A DNA stretch of 64,000 nt from Candidatus Avelusimicrobium intestinipullorum (GTDB lineage: Bacteria > Elusimicrobiota > Elusimicrobia > Elusimicrobiales > Elusimicrobiaceae), in NCBI GenBank assembly GCA_944324635.1, contig CALUXC010000001.1:1-64000 (forward strand), written 5' to 3'. Shown here in pieces: positions 19,585 through 30,772 of this stretch (positions within the stretch are counted from its first letter, which is position 1; each line of letters starts with the position of its first letter). A program made the position numbers and the translations under genes. Under the pieces are notes generated by a model. The model was not told the DNA's origin. It did no database searches and saw only the letters and a program-made list of their open reading frames with translations.

Positions 19585-20424
19585 ATGTCTGCCGTGTGTG
19601 ACGTATTACAAGAAGCCCAAAACCGCCTGGCTGCCGCCGGGTCGGACGAGCCCGAAGCCAATGCCCAGTGGTTACTGGCCTATGCCTTGGGCGTAAGCCG
19701 CACATGGGTGCTGGCAAACGGGAGGGAAGAAGTGCCTCCGCAGGAGTATAAGCGGTTTCTTGGCATGCTGGAGCGCAAGGCGGAGGGGGAACCTCTTTCT
19801 CATATTGTGGGCACGCAGCCTTTTTGCGGGCTGGATATACGCGTTACGCCAGACGTACTGACCCCGCGCCCGGAAACGGAAGAACTGGTGGAATTGGCGG
19901 CCGCTAATTTTGAACGCGGCGGGCAATATGAATTTTTGGATATGTGCACGGGCAGCGGGTGTATTGCGGTGGCGCTGGCTAGTAAATTCCCCCGTGCGCG
20001 GATTATGGCGGTGGACATTTCTCCCGCGGCCTTAAAAGTGGCGCAGGAAAACGCCCGCCTGCATCGGGTGGAAGAACGGATTTTATTTCTGCAAAGCGAT
20101 TTGTGGGAAAACGTAATGGGGGCGTTTGATTTAATTATTTCCAATCCGCCCTATATTCCCACGGCCGATTTGGCCACCCTCACCCGCGAAGTACAGCACG
20201 AGCCGCGCCTGGCGTTAGACGGCGGAGCGGACGGATATGCCGTCACGCGCCCGCTGTGCGAAGCGGCGGACGGATACTTAAAGCCGGGCGGGCTGTTGGC
20301 CCTGGAACTGTGCAAAGACCAGCCTTGGCCGCTGGCGCGGGGGCTGATGGAAATCGGGTGGAAGGCGGAAGTAAAAAAAGATATATTTAACGTAGAGCGG
20401 TTTGTATTTGCCCGCAAAAACTAA
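19585..20424 (+). CDS. prmC: Release factor glutamine methyltransferase
   Basis: 279 aa SAM-dependent methyltransferase that modifies the GGQ glutamine of release factors. N-terminal helical substrate domain, SAM motif I LDMCTGSGCIAVALA, and the catalytic NPPY in LIISNPPYIP. EPRLALDGGADG is family-typical. SD AAGGAGCC. Next to prfA as in many bacteria. Confidence 0.95.
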   Translation: MSAVCDVLQEAQNRLAAAGSDEPEANAQWLLAYALGVSRTWVLANGREEVPPQEYKRFLGMLERKAEGEPLSHIVGTQPFCGLDIRVTPDVLTPRPETEELVELAAANFERGGQYEFLDMCTGSGCIAVALASKFPRARIMAVDISPAALKVAQENARLHRVEERILFLQSDLWENVMGAFDLIISNPPYIPTADLATLTREVQHEPRLALDGGADGYAVTRPLCEAADGYLKPGGLLALELCKDQPWPLARGLMEIGWKAEVKKDIFNVERFVFARKN

Positions 20425-20448
20425 CCTTTTTTATTTTTAGGAGAATTT

Positions 20449-21720
20449 ATGGACAGATTTATTATTCACGGCGGAAAGAAACTGAACGGAACCGTCCACA
20501 TAAGCGGCAGCAAAAATGCCGCCCTGCCTATTTTGGTGGCCACTTTGCTGACGGATGAGCCGTGCGTGCTGCACCGTGTCCCCAATTTGCGCGATGTGCG
20601 CACCACCCTTAAAATTTTGGAATATTTGGGCAAAAAAGTGGAGTACAAAAACAACACCGTCACCATCACGGCGGACGGTACTCTCAAAAACACCCTCCCT
20701 TACGAACTGGTTAAGCAAATGCGTGCCAGCTTTTGGGTGGCGGGGCCGCTGTTGGCTCGTTTCAAAAAGGCCGAAATTCCGCTTCCGGGCGGTTGCGCCA
20801 TTGGGGTGCGCCCGGTGGATATCCATTTGAAAGGATTTGAAAAATTAGGCGCCGAATGTGAAGTAAAAGCGGGGGACGTGATTATCCGCGCCAAAGAATT
20901 GGTTCCCGCCAAAATTGTGTTGCGTTTCCCCAGCGTGGGTGCTACGCAGAACTTGCTGATGTGCGCGTGCTTAATCCCCGGGGAAACGGTGTTGGAAAAC
21001 GTGGCCAAAGAACCGGAAGTAGATGATGTAATCGCGTTCTTAAACAAAATGGGGGCCGATATTCGCGTGGGCGACAAAGGCCAAATTATCGTGCATGGCA
21101 AAACCTCTTTACATGGGGCGGAACACACGGTAGTGGCGGACCGTATTGAAACGGGCTCCTATGTGCTGGCGGCCTGCGCTACCCGCGGGGACGTGACCGT
21201 AACGGGCTGTGTGCCGGAGCATAACTCTATTTTATGGGAAGATTTGCAGGAAGCCGGTTTTTCTTTGCAGGTAACGGGAGACGCTATCCATGTACTCCCT
21301 TACGACGGCCCGATTAAGCCCGTGCGCGTGCGCACGGCGCCGTATCCGGGCTTTGCCACCGATTTGCAGGCCCCGTGGATGACGTTGATGACGCTGTGCG
21401 AAGGGACGGCGGAAGTGGACGAAGATATTTTTGAAAACCGTTTTATGCATGCGCCGGAATTGGTGCGCATGGGGGCCGAAATTGTGACGGAAAAAAGCGT
21501 GGCGCGCGTAACGGGCGTTAAAGCGCTTTCCGCCGCACATGTGCAGGCGTCCGATTTGCGCGGCGGCATGGCCCTGGTGATTGCGGGCCTGTGCGCCAAA
21601 GGCGAAACGGAAGTGGAACGCGTGTATCACATAGACCGCGGATACGAAAATTTGGAGCAAAAGCTGACCGCTCTGGGGGCGGATATACGGCGGTATAATC
21701 CCGACAAAAATGAGTTTTGA
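20449..21720 (+). CDS. murA: UDP-N-acetylglucosamine 1-carboxyvinyltransferase
   Basis: 423 aa. First committed step of peptidoglycan synthesis: PEP + UDP-GlcNAc to enolpyruvyl-UDP-GlcNAc. GSKNAALPIL near the N-terminus and the catalytic loop PGGCAIGVRPVD with Cys116 (the fosfomycin target). SD AGGAGA. Overlaps folC by 11 bases. Confidence 0.95.
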   Translation: MDRFIIHGGKKLNGTVHISGSKNAALPILVATLLTDEPCVLHRVPNLRDVRTTLKILEYLGKKVEYKNNTVTITADGTLKNTLPYELVKQMRASFWVAGPLLARFKKAEIPLPGGCAIGVRPVDIHLKGFEKLGAECEVKAGDVIIRAKELVPAKIVLRFPSVGATQNLLMCACLIPGETVLENVAKEPEVDDVIAFLNKMGADIRVGDKGQIIVHGKTSLHGAEHTVVADRIETGSYVLAACATRGDVTVTGCVPEHNSILWEDLQEAGFSLQVTGDAIHVLPYDGPIKPVRVRTAPYPGFATDLQAPWMTLMTLCEGTAEVDEDIFENRFMHAPELVRMGAEIVTEKSVARVTGVKALSAAHVQASDLRGGMALVIAGLCAKGETEVERVYHIDRGYENLEQKLTALGADIRRYNPDKNEF

Positions 21721-22945
21721 TATCGTTTTTAATTATATTCTCAAACGTTCCGGTATTGGGTGCGGTGCGGGGCCGGAAGGCTTTCGCGCCTTGTTGGAGC
21801 GGTTGGGAAACCCGCAAAATCAATACAAAATCGTTCATGTGGCCGGAACTAACGGGAAAGGATCCGTTTGTACGCTCTTGTCGCACGCGCTGACGTGCGC
21901 GGGGTATAAGACGGGGCTTTTTGTGTCGCCTCATTTGGTGTCGCCCACGGAACGGATTCAATTAAACGGCCGCGCCATTTCCAAACGGAACTTTTCGCAG
22001 GCGGTGCTGGACGTATTTCAGGAAGAGGAAGAAGAACTCAACTTCTTTGAAATTTTAACCGCCGCGGCTTTATTGTATTTTGCCCGCCAAAAAGTGCAGT
22101 ATGCCGTGTTGGAAACGGGCCTGGGCGGGCGGAAAGATCCCACCAATGTGTGTACGCCCGTGCTTAGCATCATCACGTCTATCGGGTTGGACCATATGCA
22201 GTTTTTGGGTTCCAGCCTGGCCCAGATTGCACGCGAAAAAGCCGGCATCATCAAACCCGGTATCCCCGTCATCAGCGGCACGGTCAATCCCGTAGCGCGC
22301 GAAGTGATACGCAAAACGGCCAAAGCCCAACAGGCTCCGCTGGAGTTTGTGGGGGAGGGAAACCCGTTTTACGAATATGCGTACGATTTTGTGAATAATC
22401 AAACCGTGCTTCATACGCGTGAGCATACGGAGTGGATTTTGCATGCGCTGGGCCGCCGCCAAACCATTAACGCATGCGTGGTGTATCAGGCGGCGCGGGT
22501 TTTGAATATACCGGAGCAAGCACTTCAAAAAGCGTTTGAAACGGTGTCTTTGCCGGGCCGTTTTGAAGTGGCGCAGTGCGGGAAAAACACCTTTATTCTG
22601 GACGGAGCCCACAACCCGCAGGCGGTGGAACTGCTGATGGAGTTTTGGCAAAAGACGCCTTTCTCCCACGATACGGTGCTGTTGTGCGGTTTTATGAAAG
22701 ACAAAGATTATAAAAAAATGCTTTCGCTTTTGGCCCCGCATTTTGAACGGATTATTTTGACGGTTCCTCCTTCCTCGCGCGGAGCGGGGGAAGAAGAACT
22801 CCACGCCGCTCTGCCCAAAAAGGCAAACGTAACGTTTGAGGCAGATTGGAAGAAAGCCCTTTTATTGGCCAAAAAATCGCCGCGCATTTTGTGTACGGGG
22901 TCTTTTTACCTGGTGGGGGCGGTGCGCGGGAAACTGCGTTTATAA
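21710..22945 (+). CDS. folC: Folylpolyglutamate / dihydrofolate synthase
   Basis: 411 aa Mur-ligase-fold enzyme. HVAGTNGKGSVCTLL (P-loop), FVSPHLVSPTERIQLNG, ETGLGGRKDPTN, TSIGLDHMQFLG and LDGAHNPQA are all present. It adds glutamate to folates. Start overlaps murA, so translationally coupled. Confidence 0.93.
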   Translation: MSFDIVFNYILKRSGIGCGAGPEGFRALLERLGNPQNQYKIVHVAGTNGKGSVCTLLSHALTCAGYKTGLFVSPHLVSPTERIQLNGRAISKRNFSQAVLDVFQEEEEELNFFEILTAAALLYFARQKVQYAVLETGLGGRKDPTNVCTPVLSIITSIGLDHMQFLGSSLAQIAREKAGIIKPGIPVISGTVNPVAREVIRKTAKAQQAPLEFVGEGNPFYEYAYDFVNNQTVLHTREHTEWILHALGRRQTINACVVYQAARVLNIPEQALQKAFETVSLPGRFEVAQCGKNTFILDGAHNPQAVELLMEFWQKTPFSHDTVLLCGFMKDKDYKKMLSLLAPHFERIILTVPPSSRGAGEEELHAALPKKANVTFEADWKKALLLAKKSPRILCTGSFYLVGAVRGKLRL

Positions 22946-22985
22946 GCGGGGGAAACAAAGGCCGGTTTTCCGTCAGAAAACGGGG

Positions 22986-23015
22986 TTGACAGCGACGGGG
23001 CGTTTGTGGTTAAAT
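22986..23015 (+). promoter_or_regulatory. Promoter with consensus -35
   Basis: TTGACA (22986-22991), 18-nt spacer, TTAAAT (23010-23015), about 30 bases before the coiled-coil gene. Confidence 0.6.
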
Positions 23016-23048
23016 TTAATGTAAGTATTTGCAAAATGGGGAATGAGC

Positions 23049-25361
23049 ATGGCGTTAGACAATAACCAATTTGACGGACACGGGGATATAGCCCAATTTT
23101 TGGAAAAATTCAAAGAGCAGTCTTTTCCGGGGGCTTCGTCCTCCGATAACCTGTACGGCTCCCGCCCGGAATCCGTCCCGGCCAAGCCTTCCCAATACGA
23201 ACGCTCCTTGGAAAAATTGGAAAAAAAGATTTTGGAACTGGAAGAACGTTTTGAAGCGTCCGCGTCCCAAAATCAGATGATTCTTTCCGAATTGGCCCGC
23301 ACGCGCGAGGCCATGGAACGCCAGAAAGATAAAGACGCTTTCCTGGAGCATATTTCCCGCACGATTGCCAATTTGAAAGCCAGCGTGGAAAACTTGTCCC
23401 GCGCCCAGCAGGACCGCCTGTCCTACCGCGAGCCGGACGTACAGCGCAGCTTTGACCCCGTGCCGCCTTCTTTTGCCGCGGGGGACGCGGAACATACCGC
23501 CATTTATCATTATCAAGCCAATCAATCTTCCCTGCAGGCGGAAGCCAAGCACGCTTCTGAACGGGAGGAAAAAGAACGCATTATCACCAGCTTGCGCCAG
23601 AAAGCTTCGCAGTTAAAAGCCGTCAACAGCGCGCTGGACCGCGAAATCAAAAAAGCCCAACAGGAAAAATTGGAAGCGCTCAAAAAATCGGCCGAGCAAG
23701 CCAAAGAAATCCTTTCGCTTCGCGATCAGCTTACCGCCGCCGAAGAACGCTTCAAATCGTTTGATTTTGAGGGCCGTATCATTTCCATTAAACAAGAATA
23801 CCAGCAGAAAGTTTCCAGCTTGGAAACCCAGCTTAGAGAAATTTCCGACACCTGCATGAAACAAGTGGAGGAAATTGAATCGTTGAAAGCCGAGAACGTG
23901 AAATTGCACCAGGCCGCCGCTCAGAAAGAAGAAGCGCTTGCCCGCCTGGAAGCCAAAGAACGCGAGCTCTTGGCGCTGAAAGCCGAAATGGCCCAGCTGG
24001 AAGACAACAATTCCAAAAAAGCCCAAAAACAACTGGCCGTATTTTCCGAACGGCTTCGCGCGTTGGAAAGCCAGCGCGATGGTTTGGCCGCCGAATTGCA
24101 GCAGGCGCAGGCCTCGTTGGAATCGGTACGCCAGGAAAAAGAATTGTTGGAAAAGAATTTTAAGGAATTGCTGGAGAAAATCAACAATAACGACGCCGTT
24201 ATTGAACAGCTTAAACATAAAATTGAAGTGTTGGGGCAGCAGAATGAAGAACTTTCCCAGCATAATGCGCAGCTGGCCCAGCACAATGCCGCTTTGCAGA
24301 CGGCTAATGACAGCCTGACCCGCGAAAAAACGGAACTTTCTTTCCGTGCCGAAGGCTTGGCCCGCGAAAAAGCGGAATTGGCGGAACAAAGCGAAAACTT
24401 GGTGCGCGAGAAAGAAGCCCTGTCCGAACGGACGGAGCACTTGGCCCGCGAAAAAGAATCTTTTGCCGCGGAAGCAGACCGCTTAAACCGCGAAAAAGAA
24501 GACCTTTCTTCCCGTGCGGAGCAGTTGGCCCGCGAGAAAGATTCTTATGCCGAGCAGGTGGAACGCTTAAACCGCGAAAAAGAAGATTTGTCTTCCCGTG
24601 CGGAACATTTATCGCACGAGAAAGATTCCTATGCGCAGGAAGCCGAACGCTTAAGCCGCGAAAAAGAAGATCTTTCTTCCCGTGCGGAGCACTTGGCCCG
24701 CGAAAAGGAAGAGCTTTCTCTGCAGGCGCAGCATTTGGCTAAAGAAAAAGAATACCTGGACCGCCAGGCCCGCCAATTGGGTTCCGAAAAAGACGTTTTG
24801 TCTAAAAATGTAGAAGCGTTAAATCTGCAAAAAGCGGCTTTGGAACGCGAAAAAGAAGCCCTTTCCCTGCAAAGCAGCGGCCTAAAGAAGCGCACCGAAG
24901 AACTGGAAAGCGAAACCAAAGAATTGGCCAAAGAAAACCAGCAGCTTCGCAACCAAAGTGCGGCTTTATTGGCGGCCCGCCTGGTGCAGGAAAAAGAACG
25001 TGCCGCCAAGGAAGAAACCTTGCGCAAGGCCGCGGCTCATGCGCCCAAACCGCCGCACAAACCGGCTGCTCCTCAGCCGCCTATGGTGCAGGCGTCCGCC
25101 TCGCAGCAGACGCAGACGGTGCTTACGCCTGCCGCACCCGCTGCTAAGCCCACTGCAGAACAGGTACCCCTTTCTGAAAAGCCCGTGGAAATGCAGGAAA
25201 CGGCTCAGCCTAAAGTATTGACCGAAGCCGATTTGCCCGAAATCCGCGTGGCCGATCCGGTCCCTCAGCCGGAAGCCCTGTTTGACGGGGAAGACTTTTT
25301 GGAAAAGACGGACAGCTTTATCGGACGAATGAAGTGGTCCATCTTCCGGGAAGATAAATAA
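23049..25361 (+). CDS. Large coiled-coil protein with 14-residue repeats
   Basis: About 770 aa from ATG 23049; an alternative ATG at 23043 overlaps the GGGGA SD. After a short N-terminal region (1-55) nearly everything to residue 660 is heptad coiled coil. Between about 415 and 580 there are roughly eleven 14-residue (two-heptad) repeats of the type REKEDLSSRAEHLA. Then a Pro/Ala linker and a C-terminal segment (FDGEDFLEKTDSFIGRMKW). No signal peptide or membrane helix. A filament, cell-shape or polar scaffold role is only a guess; neighbours are wall genes (murA, ddl). I recognise no family. Confidence 0.75.
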   Translation: MALDNNQFDGHGDIAQFLEKFKEQSFPGASSSDNLYGSRPESVPAKPSQYERSLEKLEKKILELEERFEASASQNQMILSELARTREAMERQKDKDAFLEHISRTIANLKASVENLSRAQQDRLSYREPDVQRSFDPVPPSFAAGDAEHTAIYHYQANQSSLQAEAKHASEREEKERIITSLRQKASQLKAVNSALDREIKKAQQEKLEALKKSAEQAKEILSLRDQLTAAEERFKSFDFEGRIISIKQEYQQKVSSLETQLREISDTCMKQVEEIESLKAENVKLHQAAAQKEEALARLEAKERELLALKAEMAQLEDNNSKKAQKQLAVFSERLRALESQRDGLAAELQQAQASLESVRQEKELLEKNFKELLEKINNNDAVIEQLKHKIEVLGQQNEELSQHNAQLAQHNAALQTANDSLTREKTELSFRAEGLAREKAELAEQSENLVREKEALSERTEHLAREKESFAAEADRLNREKEDLSSRAEQLAREKDSYAEQVERLNREKEDLSSRAEHLSHEKDSYAQEAERLSREKEDLSSRAEHLAREKEELSLQAQHLAKEKEYLDRQARQLGSEKDVLSKNVEALNLQKAALEREKEALSLQSSGLKKRTEELESETKELAKENQQLRNQSAALLAARLVQEKERAAKEETLRKAAAHAPKPPHKPAAPQPPMVQASASQQTQTVLTPAAPAAKPTAEQVPLSEKPVEMQETAQPKVLTEADLPEIRVADPVPQPEALFDGEDFLEKTDSFIGRMKWSIFREDK
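24300..24785 (+). repeat. 42-bp coding tandem repeats in the coiled-coil gene
   Basis: About eleven degenerate copies of a 42-bp unit (14 codons) containing CGCGAAAAAGAA, with the closest matches at 24480-24700. Confidence 0.75.
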
Positions 25362-25374
25362 TAACCGATATTCG

Positions 25375-25400
25375 GGCCTGGTGAAATTCATCAGGCCTTT
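25375..25400 (+). terminator. Terminator hairpin after coiled-coil gene
   Basis: GGCCTGGTGA paired with TCATCAGGCC (one G-T pair) and then TTTT. Confidence 0.75.
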
Positions 25401-25420
25401 TACACAAGGATTAAAAAAGT

Positions 25421-26494
25421 ATGTCAGCGTTAAAAGTAGTTGTTCTTTACGGCGGCAAGTCCACCGAACATGAAGTTTCCGTGCACAGCGCGCAGACCGT
25501 GTGCCAAATACTGGAAGCTCAAAAAGAAAAATATCAAATTTATCCCATTTTTATCAGCCGTCAGGGCCATTGGTTTTTGCAAAAAAACTGCGGCCCCAAA
25601 ACCCCTCAAGACGTGCCCGTAACTCCCGTATTAAGCGCGGACGCCAATTTGATTTCTTTGGACGGTTCCTTGCGCTTAAAGGCGGATGTCGTTTTTCCCG
25701 TTTTGCACGGTACCAATTGTGAAGACGGCACCATGCAGGGTTTTTTGGAAACGTTGAACGTGCCCTACGTCGGGTGTGGCGTGTTGGCCTCGGCCATGGG
25801 AATGGATAAGGAAATTTCCAAATTGATGGCCCGCGAATCGGGCGCCCCGGTGTTGCCTTATCGGGTAGTGTCCAAATTCAAAGAACATGACAAAGCCGCC
25901 TTGGAAAAATGGGTAACCCAAACGGGTCTTCCCGTGTTTGTAAAACCCGTGCGGTTGGGGTCGTCCGTCGGAGTGCGGAAAGTGAAAAAGTTGGACGAAT
26001 TGCACGAGGCGGTAGCCTTTGCCTTGCAGTTTGATACCGATGTGATGATAGAAAAAGGCGTGGATCATGCCCGCGAAATTTTCTGTGCCGTGTACGGAGA
26101 TGAACTAACCTTAAAAACCTCTGCCTGCGGGGAATTGCGCTCGCTGGCGGGCGAATTTTTTGATTATAACGCCAAATACATTGTGGCCGGCGGCTGTGAA
26201 ACCAAAGTACCGGCCGAAATTGACCCGCAAACCGCTCAAAAAATGCGCCAAGATACGGAACATATCTTCCGGGCCTTGCGTGCCAGCGGATTGGCCAGGG
26301 TGGACTTTTTGATGGATAAAAACGGTTCGTACTATTTTTCCGAAATCAACACCTTGCCGGGTATGAGCCAGACCAGTCTTTTCCCGCAGCTTTTTGAAGC
26401 GTGTGGGGAAGATTACGGCCAAATTTTACAACGCCTGATTGAATTGGCCCAAAAAAGATATACACAAAAAGAAGCGCTGACGCTTTCGCGTTAA
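25421..26494 (+). CDS. ddl: D-alanine--D-alanine ligase
   Basis: 357 aa ATP-grasp enzyme. YGGKSTEHEVSVHSA at the N-terminus, FPVLHGTNCEDGTMQG, VKPVRLGSSVGVRKV, ARVDFLMDKNGSYYFSEINTLPGM for the metal site. It makes the D-Ala-D-Ala dipeptide of peptidoglycan. SD AAGGA. The substrate is assigned by family; D-Ala-D-Lac ligases share the fold. Confidence 0.93.
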   Translation: MSALKVVVLYGGKSTEHEVSVHSAQTVCQILEAQKEKYQIYPIFISRQGHWFLQKNCGPKTPQDVPVTPVLSADANLISLDGSLRLKADVVFPVLHGTNCEDGTMQGFLETLNVPYVGCGVLASAMGMDKEISKLMARESGAPVLPYRVVSKFKEHDKAALEKWVTQTGLPVFVKPVRLGSSVGVRKVKKLDELHEAVAFALQFDTDVMIEKGVDHAREIFCAVYGDELTLKTSACGELRSLAGEFFDYNAKYIVAGGCETKVPAEIDPQTAQKMRQDTEHIFRALRASGLARVDFLMDKNGSYYFSEINTLPGMSQTSLFPQLFEACGEDYGQILQRLIELAQKRYTQKEALTLSR

Positions 26495-26497
26495 TTT

Positions 26498-26962
26498 ATG
26501 CAAGCTATTGTCAAACGTTATTTTGCGCTGAATATTTGGGTGAAGATTATTTTCTTCTTCTGCTTGTTTGGCGCGTTTGTGAACTTGCTGCTGGTATGCA
26601 GAGATGTTTCCTCCAGCGGGGTGCTGCTGCGGCTGCATGCGGGGTTTTTGGTGCTGTATGCGTCGCAGGCGGCGTTTATTTTGTTAAATGAGCGCTATGT
26701 GTGCGTGTTGGCGGCGTTGCAGGGGATATTGGCCTTGCTGACCAATGCGGACTTTACGTTTGTGCCGCTTTTGCGTACGTTGGGGCAGTTTTATTATTTG
26801 GCCAACCCAACCCCGTCCATTGAAGCGATGACGGTGTATAAGTATGTGTTTGTATCGGCCGCTTTTACCATGCAGATGTTAAGTGCGTATGCGTTGTTTT
26901 CGCTCCTTCCTAAGTATGAACCTAAGAAAAAGGAACCGGTTCAAGCGGCGCCTGAAGTTTGA
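26498..26962 (+). CDS. Small four-helix membrane protein, unknown
   Basis: 154 aa with four predicted membrane helices (about 14-34, 45-68, 70-90, 118-140) and a basic, Pro-rich tail. It starts three bases after the ddl stop, so is probably coupled to ddl. No family recognised. Confidence 0.7.
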   Translation: MQAIVKRYFALNIWVKIIFFFCLFGAFVNLLLVCRDVSSSGVLLRLHAGFLVLYASQAAFILLNERYVCVLAALQGILALLTNADFTFVPLLRTLGQFYYLANPTPSIEAMTVYKYVFVSAAFTMQMLSAYALFSLLPKYEPKKKEPVQAAPEV

Positions 26963-26984
26963 AATTTGCCTGCATTATAAAAAA

Positions 26985-27011
26985 CCCCGAAACTTTGTTT
27001 CGGGGTTTTTT
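26985..27011. terminator. Bidirectional terminator between convergent genes
   Basis: CCCCGAAAC (26985-26993) / GTTTCGGGG (26997-27005), TTT loop, A run before and T run after. It serves the ddl transcript and minus-strand tgt. Confidence 0.9.
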
Positions 27012-27012
27012 A

Positions 27013-28498
<1,486 letters not shown>

Positions 28499-29536
28499 TT
28501 ACAGAATCATCATGCTGTCGCCAAAGGAATAGAAGCGGTATTTCTTTTCCACGGCTTGCAGGTAAGCCTCGTAAATAAAGTCTTCTCCCGCAAAGGCGGA
28601 CGTCATGCACAGGGGGGTAGAGTCCGGAAAGTGGAAGTTGGTAATCAGGCAGTCAATCGCTTTGAATTTATAGCCCGGATAAATAAACAAGTCCGTCCAC
28701 TTTTTGCCGGGGTGCGTGATGTGATTTTCGTCCGTAAAGCTTTCCAGGGTGCGGGTGCTGGTGGTTCCGCAGGAAAATACGCGCTTCCCGGCGGCCCGCA
28801 CGGCGTTTAACGTGTCGGCCGTTTCGGGAGACACTTCCCCCAGTTCCGCCAACATATGGTGTTGCTGCGGTTCGCCGCGCAGGGGTTTGAAGGTGCCCCA
28901 CCCCACGTGCAGAGTGATATAACAAATGTGCACGCCTTTATCTTTGAGCTTTTGCAACAGTTCCGGCGTAAAGTGAAACCCCGCCGTAGGAGCCGCAATA
29001 GAACCGGTATATTTGGCGTACACGGTTTGATAGCGGTCTTTGTCTGTAGCGATGCTGGGGGTCATGCCGTCATGTTTGCGGGCTTTTTCAATATACTGCG
29101 GAAGCGGCATCAACCCATGGGCGTTGCAGAAAGGCAAGATGTCTTCTTGGTTAAATTCCAAAATGGCTTCGTTGTTTTCCGTTTTGCCGTTTATAAGGGC
29201 GGTCAATCCGTCGCCAAAATCCAGCGTTACGCCGTCCTTATAATCGCGTGTTAGCACGGCCCAAATGTTGGGTTTTTGGAGCGGCCGAACCAGCAGCACT
29301 TCCACTTTCCCGCCCGTAGGTTTGTGGGCGAACAATTTGGCGGGGAAGACTTTGGTGTTGTTAATCACCAAGGCATCGCCAGGATTGAAATATTCGTGAA
29401 TATCGCGAAAAATGCGGTGTTCAATGGTGTGCGTGTCGCGGTGGAGCACCATTTGGCGCGAACTGTCGCGCGGGGTGGCCGGCTGTTTTGCAATCAGCGG
29501 GTCTAAATCTAATTTTTTGAATCTTTCAAATGCCAT
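28499..29536 (-). CDS. queA: S-adenosylmethionine:tRNA ribosyltransferase-isomerase
   Basis: 345 aa. Converts preQ1-tRNA to epoxyqueuosine-tRNA using SAM as the ribosyl donor. Family blocks: ALVINNTKVFPAKLFAHK, GGKVEVLLVRPL, KYTGSIAAPTAGFHFT, TLHVGWGTFKPL, VFSCGTTSTRTLES, LITNFHFPDSTPL. It lies three bases after the SpoIID gene in the same operon. Confidence 0.95.
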   Translation of the reverse strand: MAFERFKKLDLDPLIAKQPATPRDSSRQMVLHRDTHTIEHRIFRDIHEYFNPGDALVINNTKVFPAKLFAHKPTGGKVEVLLVRPLQKPNIWAVLTRDYKDGVTLDFGDGLTALINGKTENNEAILEFNQEDILPFCNAHGLMPLPQYIEKARKHDGMTPSIATDKDRYQTVYAKYTGSIAAPTAGFHFTPELLQKLKDKGVHICYITLHVGWGTFKPLRGEPQQHHMLAELGEVSPETADTLNAVRAAGKRVFSCGTTSTRTLESFTDENHITHPGKKWTDLFIYPGYKFKAIDCLITNFHFPDSTPLCMTSAFAGEDFIYEAYLQAVEKKYRFYSFGDSMMIL

Positions 29537-29539
29537 AAG

Positions 29540-30760
29540 TTAAATTTTCCGCAGGTCGGAACCGGGATAATAATTTTTCAAAATCTTTTTGTAATTTTTG
29601 CCATCACGCGCCATTCCGTTGGCGCCGTCTTGGCACATGCCTACGCCGTGGCCGTATCCTTTTCCTTCAAAATGGACGTCCTTTTTGCGCACGGAAAGCT
29701 TGGTGATTTTACAGCTGCGAATGCCGGTGGCCAGGCGGAACTTCCCGCACGGGACCGTTTTGGAACCTTTGGTCGTGCGAATGGTGATATTGGTGGCGCG
29801 GCCCGTGTCGGTCTTGCGGGCGATTTTAAGGCTTTTTAAGGAGCCCGAAAGGCCAACGCTTTTTGCGTAGTTTTCCACTTTGGCCCGAGAGAGGTTCATC
29901 TGCCATTTGTAGCTTTTGGAGTGGTCGTCCGTTTTGCAGGACGCGCCGGAAAGGGGCTTAATAGACTCCACCCCGGGGTTCCAGCTGCGCACGTCGTCCG
30001 TACCGCCGCCGCAGTTGGCGTGGTAGTACGTAAAGAACAGTTTGTCTTGGAAGGTTAACACTTCTCCGCGGGTTTCGTCCACCGCTTTTTTAACGGAGGC
30101 GTATTGTTTGCCGCCGCCTTTATACATTTGGCTGCGCACGTCGGAAAATACGTCAAAATTTTGATTTTTCACGCTTTCCAATGTCTTAAGCGTGTAAGTA
30201 CGCGCCGCTACGGCCTGCGCTTTTAAGGCCTCCAGCGGCCAGGTGTAGCTCATTTCGTAGGGAAGCACGCCATAGAGGTACGTTTCTAACGGAGCATGTT
30301 CCACTAAATGAAAAGAATTGCCGGCGGGAATAATAAAAATTTTCCCCGAATAATCGTTTTTGTTCCAAGTTAATAACGTGTTGCGGGCGGGCTCCAGCAC
30401 GATTGTTTTGGCAGATTGTAAGGTGCCCACTTGGATCTTCCCTTTGCCTAAGGCTTTAACGGAAAGGGTGCCCGCATGGGAAATTTTGTATTTTTTCTCC
30501 AAATCCAGCGTATAGATGTAAACTTTTCCCGAATGTTTAACGGAAGCGGATTTTTGCTTTTCGGCCAATAATACGCGGACGGTGATGTCCTTAGGCAGGC
30601 GTTTGGCTTGCGGGTCCTGCGCCTGGGGTTCCGCGGTACGGTTTAGGGCGGGGGAATCTATTTTCCCGGACGAAGCCGCGCTGCGGCCGGAGGGAGTGGC
30701 ACAGGCGCACATAAGCAGTACGCCCAGTAAAAGCGAACTAAAGCGAAGCGACAGTTTCAT
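29540..30760 (-). CDS. SpoIID/LytB-domain lipoprotein
   Basis: 406 aa. Signal peptide with a probable lipobox ending CAC (Cys near residue 20), then a low-complexity linker. The SpoIID core has LETYLYGVLPYEMSYTWPLE, ALKAQAVAARTYTL, GEVLTFQDK, YHANCGGGTDDV and HGVGMCQDGANGMARDG. SpoIID enzymes are peptidoglycan lytic transglycosylases acting on denuded glycans. SD GGGAGG. Between ruvB and queA in one operon. Confidence 0.9.
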   Translation of the reverse strand: MKLSLRFSSLLLGVLLMCACATPSGRSAASSGKIDSPALNRTAEPQAQDPQAKRLPKDITVRVLLAEKQKSASVKHSGKVYIYTLDLEKKYKISHAGTLSVKALGKGKIQVGTLQSAKTIVLEPARNTLLTWNKNDYSGKIFIIPAGNSFHLVEHAPLETYLYGVLPYEMSYTWPLEALKAQAVAARTYTLKTLESVKNQNFDVFSDVRSQMYKGGGKQYASVKKAVDETRGEVLTFQDKLFFTYYHANCGGGTDDVRSWNPGVESIKPLSGASCKTDDHSKSYKWQMNLSRAKVENYAKSVGLSGSLKSLKIARKTDTGRATNITIRTTKGSKTVPCGKFRLATGIRSCKITKLSVRKKDVHFEGKGYGHGVGMCQDGANGMARDGKNYKKILKNYYPGSDLRKI

Positions 30761-30772
30761 GGGACCTCCCGG

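Noticed and set aside
24300..24785. Regular 42-bp repeats that look array-like
   Set aside because: They encode two-heptad coiled-coil units continuous with the gene; no unique spacers, so not CRISPR.
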